Source: an uncultured Polynucleobacter sp.
GTDB lineage: Bacteria > Pseudomonadota > Gammaproteobacteria > Burkholderiales > Burkholderiaceae
Direction of reading: 5' to 3'
Length of the DNA stretch: 7,873 nucleotides
Assembly (NCBI GenBank): GCA_937996825.1
Contig: CALKUJ010000085.1
Span: 1 to 7,873, forward strand
Every line of letters starts with the position of its first letter. Position 1 is the first letter of the stretch. Under the pieces are notes generated by a model. That model made no database searches, had not been told where the DNA came from, and saw only the letters and a list, made by a program, of their open reading frames with translations. Shown piece after piece: positions 1-5,807 of this stretch. The position numbers and the translations under genes are program-made.

Positions 1-331
1 AAAAGATGTTTTGGCTCTTCGAAATCACCCAGACTTCAGCCTCAAAAATCCTAATCGTGCCAGAAGCTTGATTCACGCCTTCTGTATGAATAACCCAGGT
101 GCCTTTCATCAGCCCACATCAGCAAGCTATGAGTTTTGGGCCAATCATGTGATTGAACTCAATCAAATCAATCCTCAAGTTGCCGCAAGATTGGCCAGAG
201 GGCTCGATCGTTGGAAACAATTTGCTCCGAATTATCAAATTCATATGAAATCAGCACTAGAATTGATAGCTAAGCAAGATAACTTGTCCTCAGATGTGGC
301 TGAAGTCATTGAAAAGGCACTTAATAGTTAA
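1..331 (+). CDS. pepN: Aminopeptidase N, C-terminal end (5' partial)
   Basis: This is the last part of an M1-family zinc metallopeptidase that removes N-terminal residues from peptides in the cytoplasm. The open frame runs from base 2 without a stop (K-D-V-L-A-L-R-N-H-P...), so the TTG at 11 is an internal leucine and not a start. About 110 residues are present, all from the helical C-terminal ARM-like domain. Recognisable blocks are HPDFSLKNPNRARSLI, the FWANHVIELNQINPQVAARLARG segment (seen in two pieces: FWANHVIELN and NPQVAARLARGLDRW) and a helical tail ending at TAA 329-331. The HExxH zinc site lies far upstream, outside the window. It precedes fbp by 13 bases on the same strand, so the two are probably co-transcribed. 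The NPNRxRSLI and NPQVAARLAR blocks are typical of proteobacterial PepN, so I am confident of the family. Confidence 0.93.
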   Translation, partial: KDVLALRNHPDFSLKNPNRARSLIHAFCMNNPGAFHQPTSASYEFWANHVIELNQINPQVAARLARGLDRWKQFAPNYQIHMKSALELIAKQDNLSSDVAEVIEKALNS

Positions 332-333
332 TC

Positions 334-339
334 AGGAAA
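334..339 (+). promoter_or_regulatory. Ribosome binding site of fbp
   Basis: AGGAAA at 334-339 lies about 5 to 7 bases before the ATG at 345, in the 13-base gap after the pepN stop. It decides the start. The frame is open back to an ATG at 294, but that start lies inside pepN and would add 17 residues that do not resemble the FBPase N terminus. Confidence 0.75.
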
Positions 340-344
340 AACTT

Positions 345-1331
345 ATGTCGCAAGGTACTACTTTTACCCAGTACATCACAGAGCTTGGCTCTAAAAACTC
401 TCAGATTCCATCATCACTGTTGGTATCTGTTGCCAATGCCTGCAAATTAATTGCCAAACAAGTCGAGCAAGGCGCACTTGCCGGAATCATTGGATCAGCA
501 GGCAGTGGTAACGTTCAAGGTGAAACCCAGCAAAAATTAGACATCATTTCTAATGACATACTGCTTGAAGCTTGTGGATTAGATTCAACACTTGCTGGCA
601 TGGCCTCTGAAGAAATGGAAACCATTTTCCCAGCCAATAAAAATGGTAGCTTCTTGCTTCTATTTGATCCATTGGATGGCTCATCCAATATTGATGTGAA
701 CGTTTCCATTGGAACCATCTTCTCTATTCTCAAAAAGAAAACGGCTGGCGAATTGACTGAAAAGGATTTTCTTCAAGCTGGCTGCGATCAGGTTGCCTCA
801 GGTTATGTAGTCTATGGTCCACAAACCACTTTGGTCTACACCACTGGCCAAGGTGTTCACATGTTCACCCTTGATCATGAAACAAACGAGTTTTTACTCA
901 TTAAAGAAAATATCCAGATTTCACCTGACACCAAAGAATTTGCAATCAATATGTCAAACATGCGTCACTGGGATCAACCAGTAAAACGCTACGTTGATGA
1001 ATGTCTAGCAGGCGTTGAAGGTACTCGTAAAAAAGATTTCAATATGCGCTGGATTGCCTCAATGGTGGCGGACGTGCATCGTATTTTGTGCCGCGGTGGA
1101 GTATTCATGTACCCATGGGATAAACGTGACCCAAGTAAACCAGGCAAATTACGCTTGATGTATGAAGCCAACCCTATGAGCTTTTTGATTGAGCAAGCTG
1201 GTGGCGCATCAGTTAATGGTAAAGATCGCATCATGACTTTGCCTGCCGAAAAATTACACCAACGCGTGTCCGTTGTACTTGGCTCAAAAAACGAAGTGGA
1301 TTTAATTCAGAAATACCACCAAGGTTCCTAG
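345..1331 (+). CDS. fbp: Fructose-1,6-bisphosphatase class I
   Basis: The enzyme hydrolyses fructose 1,6-bisphosphate to fructose 6-phosphate in gluconeogenesis, in the cytoplasm, with Mg2+. From the ATG at 345 the protein has 328 residues, the usual size for class I enzymes. Visible motifs: E89-E90 in MASEEMETIF (metal site), D108-P-L-D-G-S-S-N-I-D (metal and phosphate site), and the family signature KLRLMYEANPMSF around residues 268-280, with the metal-binding glutamate E274. The ending EVDLIQKYHQGS is a normal C terminus for the family. The start is chosen by the AGGAAA site at 334-339. It follows pepN by 13 bases and is followed by a strong hairpin terminator, so it is the last gene of its transcript. 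Nothing suggests a defect: all the key motifs named here are present. Confidence 0.97.
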   Translation: MSQGTTFTQYITELGSKNSQIPSSLLVSVANACKLIAKQVEQGALAGIIGSAGSGNVQGETQQKLDIISNDILLEACGLDSTLAGMASEEMETIFPANKNGSFLLLFDPLDGSSNIDVNVSIGTIFSILKKKTAGELTEKDFLQAGCDQVASGYVVYGPQTTLVYTTGQGVHMFTLDHETNEFLLIKENIQISPDTKEFAINMSNMRHWDQPVKRYVDECLAGVEGTRKKDFNMRWIASMVADVHRILCRGGVFMYPWDKRDPSKPGKLRLMYEANPMSFLIEQAGGASVNGKDRIMTLPAEKLHQRVSVVLGSKNEVDLIQKYHQGS

Positions 1332-1356
1332 TTAATTCCAGAAATTCTCATGAAGT

Positions 1357-1394
1357 AAAAAAGCCTCTGATACATATCAATCAGAGGCTTTTTT
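1357..1394. terminator. Bidirectional rho-independent terminator between fbp and ald
   Basis: AAAAAAGCCTCTGA (1357-1370) and its exact reverse complement TCAGAGGCTTTTTT (1381-1394) form a 14-base-pair stem. The flanking T1371/A1380 pair extends it to 15, leaving an 8-base loop (ACATATCA). The GC-containing core GCCTCTGA is flanked by A's on one side and T's on the other, so it has a U-tract when transcribed in either direction. It lies 25 bases after the fbp stop and 15 bases after the ald stop, serving the two convergent transcripts. Confidence 0.93.
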
Positions 1395-1409
1395 CTTAGT
1401 GCAGGATGA

Positions 1410-2525
1410 TCAATGAATCATTGTTGTTGGATCCATGTAATCAAGACCATGGGCACAAGCCACTGCTTCACAAGTGATGTTTCCTTGATAAACATTCAGA
1501 CCATTCATTAAATGACCATTGTCAATCAGGGCTTGCTGAGCACCCTTATTGGCAAGCTCCATCACAAATGGAGCAGTTGCATTGGTTAAAGCCATTGTGG
1601 AGGTTCTGGCAACCGCCCCAGGCATATTGGCCACGCAATAATGGATCACATCATCGATTTGATAGGTTGGCTCTTGGTGCGTGGTTGGATGAGATGTTTC
1701 AAAACAACCTCCCTGATCAATGGCAACATCCACAATCACTGAACCAGGCCTCATAGCAGACACCATTCTTCTGGTGACGAGTTTTGGTGCAGCACCACCC
1801 GGCACCAGCACACTACCAATCACCACATCAGCTCCTAAAACTGACCTCTCAATGTTTGCTGTACTTGAATACAAGGTATGTATCTTATTGCCATACAGAG
1901 CATCCAACTCTCTTAGTCGATCAAGATTTTTATCAATGATCGTCACACGAGACCCCATACCAACAGCCATTTGTAAGGCAGCACTGCCCACAACTCCAGC
2001 TCCCAAAATCACGACATCAGCCGCAGAAACACCCGGTACACCAGCCAATAACAATGCTCGGCCACCATTCGATTTTTCCAAATGATGGGCCGCTGCTTGA
2101 ATCGACATCCTGCCAGCCACTTCACTCATAGGGGCCAATAAAGGCAAACGGCCATTAGGGCTTGTGACTGTCTCATAAGCAATACAGATTGCGTTTGATT
2201 GAATCAAAGCTTGGGTTTGATGTAAATCCGGCGCCAAGTGTAAATAAGTAAACAAAACCTGTCCTGAGCGAAGCATCTTGCACTCCTCGGGTTGCGGCTC
2301 TTTGACTTTGACGATCATCTCAGCTTCAGCAAAGATATCACTAGGACAATCTACCAATTGAGCCCCAGCCATGACGTAGTGCTCATCCATGAAGCCGATC
2401 GCCTCCCCAGCATTTTTTTGAACCAAGACTTGGTGACCCCAGAGTCTTAGCTCAGTCACTTGGTCAGGGGTTAATCCAACTCGATATTCGTGATTTTTAA
2501 CTTCTTTAGGTACGCCGACAATCAT
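1410..2525 (-). CDS. ald: Alanine dehydrogenase
   Basis: This NAD-dependent enzyme interconverts L-alanine and pyruvate plus ammonia in the cytoplasm. At 371 residues it has the standard family length. The N terminus MIVGVPKEVKNHEYRVGLTP is the AlaDH/PNT signature. Residues equivalent to those described for the Mycobacterium enzyme are in place: R15, K75 (VKVKEP) and H96 (YLHLAP) for pyruvate binding and catalysis, and D270 (DVAIDQGG). The Rossmann NAD site is G175-A-G-V-V-G180, followed by D198 (TIID), the residue expected for NAD over NADP. The start ATG (2525-2523) overlaps the permease stop as ATGA, with an AGGAGT ribosome site at 2531-2536. That arrangement implies translational coupling and shared transcription with the permease. 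The absence of a separate promoter gap suggests expression follows the permease promoter near 4000. Confidence 0.97.
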   Translation of the reverse strand: MIVGVPKEVKNHEYRVGLTPDQVTELRLWGHQVLVQKNAGEAIGFMDEHYVMAGAQLVDCPSDIFAEAEMIVKVKEPQPEECKMLRSGQVLFTYLHLAPDLHQTQALIQSNAICIAYETVTSPNGRLPLLAPMSEVAGRMSIQAAAHHLEKSNGGRALLLAGVPGVSAADVVILGAGVVGSAALQMAVGMGSRVTIIDKNLDRLRELDALYGNKIHTLYSSTANIERSVLGADVVIGSVLVPGGAAPKLVTRRMVSAMRPGSVIVDVAIDQGGCFETSHPTTHQEPTYQIDDVIHYCVANMPGAVARTSTMALTNATAPFVMELANKGAQQALIDNGHLMNGLNVYQGNITCEAVACAHGLDYMDPTTMIH

Positions 2526-3895
2526 GATGCACTCCTCTCTTTTTTATGAAGACCAAAAATAAAATACAGCAACGTCAATACAAGCAAAATCGGTGGACCC
2601 ACATAAAATGCCATGCGAGTTGATTCTGAATAAGCCATCAAGCCAATCACAAACATCACAAAGAAGATGGCAAACCATGAGCCATACGGCCAGAGAATTG
2701 CGCGATACGGCAAAGCATCTCTTTGAACCTGAGTTAATGATTTTCTAAATTGAATTTGCGTGAACAAGATGGCAATCCAAACCAATAAGCCAATCAAAGT
2801 GACCGCTGCCGTGATCCACTGAAAGGCCTTTTCAGGGACAAAATAGTTCAAAGCAACACCCAATGTTGGCAACATGATCGTCATCAAGATGGCCTTCATA
2901 GGCACACCTGATTTAGATACCTCCCCCAAGGCTTGGGGTGCATTACCAATTTTTGATAAACCTAAGAGCAATCTTCCGCCGCTGAATATGCCCGCGTTAC
3001 AAGAAGAAAGTGCTGCCGTGATCACCACAAAATTGATGATGCCGGCGGCCTCCCTAAGACCGATACTCTCAAACATAGCAACGAATGGACTGCCCTGCTG
3101 ACCAACTTGATGCCAAGGGAAAATGGCCAAGATCACGAACAAAGCGCCAACGTAAAAAATCAATATGCGCCATGCCAATGAATCAATGGCCATCGGAATT
3201 GTCTTAGTAGGATTTTCAGCCTCACCCGCAGACAAACCAATCATCTCAATCCCGACGTAGGCAAACAAAACCATTTGAAGGGATAACAAGAAACCACTCA
3301 CTCCATTTGGAAAAAATCCGCCATGCTGCCAGAGATTAGCCACACCGATTGGGTTACCACCCACGCCAAGGCCAAAGAAAATCATGCCGCAACCCATCGC
3401 AATCATCGTCACAATGGCGACCACTTTGATGAGTGAAAACCAAAATTCAAATTCGCCAAAAACTTTGACTGCCACAAAGTTAATGCCGCCCATGGCCAAC
3501 AATGAAGACAATGCCCAGACCCATTGCGGGACATCAGGGAACCACATCATCATGTAAATACCAACAGCAGTGACTTCGGCCAAGCCCACCACAATCCAGT
3601 ACGTCCAATATCCCCAACCAACCAGATAACCAGCCAAAGGTCCAATGTATTTACCAGCGTAATGAGCAAACGATCCGGCCACCGGCTCATGCACAGCCAT
3701 TTCACCGAGAGCCCTCAAAACAATGAAGGCCACCAATCCAGCCAAAACATAACCCAACATGATGGATGGTCCTGCCAGCTGAATAGCTGTGGCTGACCCT
3801 AAAAATAAACCAACACCAATTGTTGAACCCAAAGCCATAAGACGAATGTGTCGCGGCTGAAGACTTCTTTTTAAACCATGGTTGTCATGAACCAT
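2522..3895 (-). CDS. APC-family amino acid permease (AAT group, ProY/CycA-like)
   Basis: This is a 457-residue inner-membrane protein of the amino acid-polyamine-organocation superfamily, with about 12 hydrophobic segments, expected to import an amino acid with protons. The first helix carries the substrate-binding loop GSTIGVGLFLGSA (residues 23-35). EPVAGSFAHYAGKYIGPLAG follows (70-89), then KVFGEFEFWFSLIKV (144-158) and the segment FAYVGIEMIGLSAGEAENP around 211-229 with KTIP after it. These blocks are characteristic of the AAT group that contains ProY, CycA and AnsP. The pattern reads closest to E. coli ProY by memory. The start ATG at 3895 has AGAGGTG (3901-3907) five bases upstream. The ATGA overlap with ald suggests that the substrate is alanine, D-alanine, glycine or another amino acid feeding pyruvate. 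This is inferred from context, so no symbol is given. Confidence 0.92.
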   Translation of the reverse strand: MVHDNHGLKRSLQPRHIRLMALGSTIGVGLFLGSATAIQLAGPSIMLGYVLAGLVAFIVLRALGEMAVHEPVAGSFAHYAGKYIGPLAGYLVGWGYWTYWIVVGLAEVTAVGIYMMMWFPDVPQWVWALSSLLAMGGINFVAVKVFGEFEFWFSLIKVVAIVTMIAMGCGMIFFGLGVGGNPIGVANLWQHGGFFPNGVSGFLLSLQMVLFAYVGIEMIGLSAGEAENPTKTIPMAIDSLAWRILIFYVGALFVILAIFPWHQVGQQGSPFVAMFESIGLREAAGIINFVVITAALSSCNAGIFSGGRLLLGLSKIGNAPQALGEVSKSGVPMKAILMTIMLPTLGVALNYFVPEKAFQWITAAVTLIGLLVWIAILFTQIQFRKSLTQVQRDALPYRAILWPYGSWFAIFFVMFVIGLMAYSESTRMAFYVGPPILLVLTLLYFIFGLHKKERSAS

Positions 3896-3985
3896 TTTTT
3901 CACCTCTACTGTGTCATTCAAAAAAATTGAACAGGCAGAATAGGAGGCAATTAATCCCTTGTATACGGTCTAAAAATGCATGAAA

Positions 3986-4014
3986 TATTTAATTTAAGAA
4001 AAGTAACATTGCAA
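3986..4014 (-). promoter_or_regulatory. Possible promoter of the permease-ald operon
   Basis: On the minus strand, TTGCAA (4014-4009) is followed after 17 bases by TAAATA (3991-3986), or after 16 by TTAAAT. Both hexamers match the sigma-70 consensus only moderately, as would be expected of a promoter that depends on an activator. The surrounding AT-rich tract (3983-4003) would melt easily. The start of transcription would then fall near 3979, with the heptad array roughly 80 to 130 bases upstream. This is a weak call made by eye. Confidence 0.3.
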
Positions 4015-4056
4015 AATGACTGATGCCCAATAAACATAGGCATATGAGATGACCCT

Positions 4057-4116
4057 TGGATTTTTTCTTACATGAAAATAGGAAATTTCCTACACAGAAA
4101 TCAGAATATTCCTACA
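4057..4116 (-). promoter_or_regulatory. Three response-regulator-like boxes at 22-base spacing
   Basis: On the plus strand, heptads TTTCTTA (4064-4070), TTTCCTA (4086-4092) and ATTCCTA (4108-4114) all fit (T/A)TTC(C/T)TA. Each is followed by CA, and they lie exactly 22 bases apart. Each is the right half of a 14-base box: TGGATTTTTTCTTA (4057), TAGGAAATTTCCTA (4079, a perfect palindrome) and TCAGAATATTCCTA (4101). The heptad and the 22-base step match what is known of Bordetella BvgA sites. The 4101 box also resembles the RcsB/RcsA box, another NarL/FixJ-type site. The only gene downstream on either side that it could control from this position is the minus-strand permease-ald operon. Which regulator binds is not shown by the sequence. 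Confidence 0.55.
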
Positions 4117-4177
4117 AGGATGTAATCCAAATATTTGAGAAATTTGGGGGAACTTAGGAGAGATTTTTAAAAATCAA

Positions 4178-5323
4178 TTAATCAGAGAAATTCAAATCTG
4201 ATGTTGATGGACGAACATATCGAGGAGATTCTCTGGAGGCATCGATACAACCTCCATCTTTATAAACCCCCTGAGGATCTCGATAACACATCATTCGCTC
4301 AAGAATCATCTGATACTTGACTGGATCAGCCAGTGATTGCTTGACACATGATTCAACAATCTCTTCATTCATACGCAACTCACCATCAGCCCCAACAAAG
4401 GCTCCATCTCGCCAGTGGTAAACCTCGACGCACTTTGTCTCCAAACTAAATGGCTGATCTCTTTTCCAAAAATTGGTGAATAAGTTATGCCCCAAATAAA
4501 TCACCCAAGAGCCCTCATACCCAGAGATATCCGAGGAACGATCATCGGGATTACGGAACCATACTCGATCGCCTGGAACGTAATACTTCATGGGGAATGG
4601 ATTTTCTAATGTGCCGTATTCTTTTAAGAAAATTTGATGGAATTCTCCAGAGCGAATAGCACTTCGTTCAGAACGTAACTCCAGCTTTTTCAATAAGGCA
4701 GGATTCACATTTTTTAACTCTTGGGCAATGCTCAGTAAAACAACATATTCTGTGGCTCGATAACAAGAGAAGGAATATGCATCTTTAGAGTTTTTAGGTT
4801 GAGTGGCCTTGATCAAACCATCAATGATTGACTGCCCTTTGTTTAAAAGAAAACCACCGGTCTGATCGTAATGCCAGTAGTCTGCCGGCCTTTCAATTGC
4901 CTCGGTATCAAAGTTAAGAGCTGCTTTATAACCAGCATTAACAACGTAATGACGAATTCTGATTGCCGATACCAACTCATCAAAACTAGGGAAAACAAAT
5001 GGAATGGTGGCAATCAACATCGAGACCAAGATTTCTTTTTCTAAATCATTGGCATTTTTTTGACTATCAATACCCATGGTGGAATACAAACGAGTCGTAT
5101 CCCAAGCTGGCGCCCATTGTTCTCTGGAGCTCTCTTTTAGCTTATAGGCGCATTGATAATTGTCTTTGCTATCAAATATGACAGTGTCAACATGCTGCCA
5201 CAACTGCAAGCCTTCTAGATGCTTTCGCATGCTGAACTGCAGAGCATTGAACTCATCAGGACTGTTGACAACAAACTCAATCCCACGAGACTCAAAGTGA
5301 ATATTGGTTTGATTTGCTGTCAT
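4178..5323 (-). CDS. Divergent transglutaminase (Tgl)-like protein
   Basis: This 381-residue cytoplasmic-looking protein has no signal peptide or membrane segment. Residues of about 110-280 align by eye with Bacillus spore protein-glutamine gamma-glutamyltransferase Tgl. Shared blocks are FDELVSAIRIRHYVVNAGYKA (start near residue 114; shown as FDELVSAIRIR then HYVVNAGYKA), YWHYDQTGGFLL (149-160), SIIDGLI, AYSFSCYRATEYVVLL with the putative nucleophile C187, GDRVWFRNPD (251-260) and EGSWVIYLG (270-278). The Tgl residues that flank or oppose the cysteine are not acidic here: S186 precedes C187, and S272 stands where WRGEN has Glu. Compared with Tgl (about 245 residues) there are extra N- and C-terminal parts. 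The C-terminal part contains C298, C326, C346 and C359. It starts 7 bases after the DUF1854 stop with no Shine-Dalgarno, so it is probably translated by coupling. Family assignment is from remembered sequence. Activity and substrate are unknown. Confidence 0.7.
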   Translation of the reverse strand: MTANQTNIHFESRGIEFVVNSPDEFNALQFSMRKHLEGLQLWQHVDTVIFDSKDNYQCAYKLKESSREQWAPAWDTTRLYSTMGIDSQKNANDLEKEILVSMLIATIPFVFPSFDELVSAIRIRHYVVNAGYKAALNFDTEAIERPADYWHYDQTGGFLLNKGQSIIDGLIKATQPKNSKDAYSFSCYRATEYVVLLSIAQELKNVNPALLKKLELRSERSAIRSGEFHQIFLKEYGTLENPFPMKYYVPGDRVWFRNPDDRSSDISGYEGSWVIYLGHNLFTNFWKRDQPFSLETKCVEVYHWRDGAFVGADGELRMNEEIVESCVKQSLADPVKYQMILERMMCYRDPQGVYKDGGCIDASRESPRYVRPSTSDLNFSD

Positions 5324-5330
5324 TGTATTT

Positions 5331-5807
5331 TTATAAGAATCTGTCCAACAATCTGCGACTATGCTTGTCCAACAACTGAATATTTTCTATCAGGTATTGA
5401 ACACCATGATTATCAGAAATCAAATACGTATCTTTACTGATACGACGGATGTCTTCCTCACCCTTTAGAACAAATTGAGTGGCGCCCCTACTGGTTTCAA
5501 CCGTCCATGTGCTCGGGGTAGCGAATGAAGAAACCTCAGATATCCTGGTAAGAACAGGCATGAATTCTCTGTTGGCAAGCTCTTCTTTGATGATGATCTG
5601 ATTATCAGCACTGACTTGATTTAAGTTATCCAACCAGACCAGTTCGTGACCGTCTCTATCGACAATCGCAATACACTCTTCAGGCAAACTGATTGGGAAA
5701 GCTTTGACTGGCAGAACTTGTTCATAAAATTCACCGCCTTCAATTTGCAGGCATAACTGACCAAAGGTATTTTTTGATAATGTGAAGTTCTTCTTGGCGT
5801 TATCCAT
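5331..5807 (-). CDS. DUF1854 family protein
   Basis: This is a 158-residue soluble protein whose whole length matches my memory of the DUF1854 family. Diagnostic blocks are GHELVWLDNLNQV (53-65), EELANREFMPVLTRI (75-89), TPSTWTVETSRG (97-108), FVLKGEEDIRRI (112-123), DNHGVQYLI (132-140) and the C-terminal SRRLLDRFL (150-158). No catalytic motif is evident and the biochemical role is not known. Its start ATG at 5807 overlaps the end of the ABC exporter gene by 8 bases (ATGGATAA), with AGAGGTG at 5812-5818 inside that gene. The next gene begins 7 bases after its stop. The family habitually accompanies this type of ABC exporter. I recall NCBI naming the pair as cyanophycin metabolism-associated, which suggests a role in making or handling that polymer or a related one. 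Confidence 0.9.
   Translation of the reverse strand: MDNAKKNFTLSKNTFGQLCLQIEGGEFYEQVLPVKAFPISLPEECIAIVDRDGHELVWLDNLNQVSADNQIIIKEELANREFMPVLTRISEVSSFATPSTWTVETSRGATQFVLKGEEDIRRISKDTYLISDNHGVQYLIENIQLLDKHSRRLLDRFL

Larger units (their letters stand above)
3896..4177. other. Intergenic control region upstream of the permease-ald operon
   Basis: This 282-base AT-rich stretch between two minus-strand genes has no credible coding frame. On the minus strand it holds, in order, two AT-rich palindromes near the 3' end of the transglutaminase-like gene (GATTTTTAAAAATC at 4162-4175 and CAAATATTTG at 4128-4137). Next come the 22-base-periodic heptad array (4057-4116) and a weak promoter candidate (3986-4014). 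Last are a short inverted repeat TTCAA-A5-TTGAA (3917-3931) in the leader and the ribosome site AGAGGTG (3901-3907). I see no clear U-tract terminator for the upstream operon, so some readthrough into the permease is possible. Confidence 0.7.

Noticed and set aside
294..344. Longer fbp reading starting at ATG 294
   Set aside because: It lies inside the end of pepN, has no good ribosome site, and adds residues foreign to FBPases. The ATG at 345 has AGGAAA at proper spacing.
1720..2085. 121-codon plus-strand frame opposite ald
   Set aside because: It is antisense to a clearly recognised gene, has no family resemblance and no ribosome site, and is a shadow of the ald codons.
3917..3931. TTCAA-A5-TTGAA inverted repeat as an operator or attenuator
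   Set aside because: The stem is only five pairs in AT-rich DNA next to the permease ribosome site. It is too weak to call and has no second copy.
4079..4114. Reading the palindromes as an RcsB/RcsA box specifically
   Set aside because: TCAGAATATTCCTA resembles that box, but the Rcs system is mainly enterobacterial. The 22-base periodic heptads fit a BvgA-type array in a betaproteobacterium better.
4057..4116. 22-base repeats as iterons of an origin or as a CRISPR
   Set aside because: Only 8 bases per unit are conserved, there are only three units, no replication gene is nearby, and the repeats are too short and imperfect for a CRISPR.
4162..4175. GATTTTTAAAAATC palindrome as a terminator
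   Set aside because: The stem is almost all A/T, leaves no realistic loop, and is not followed by a T-run on the minus strand.
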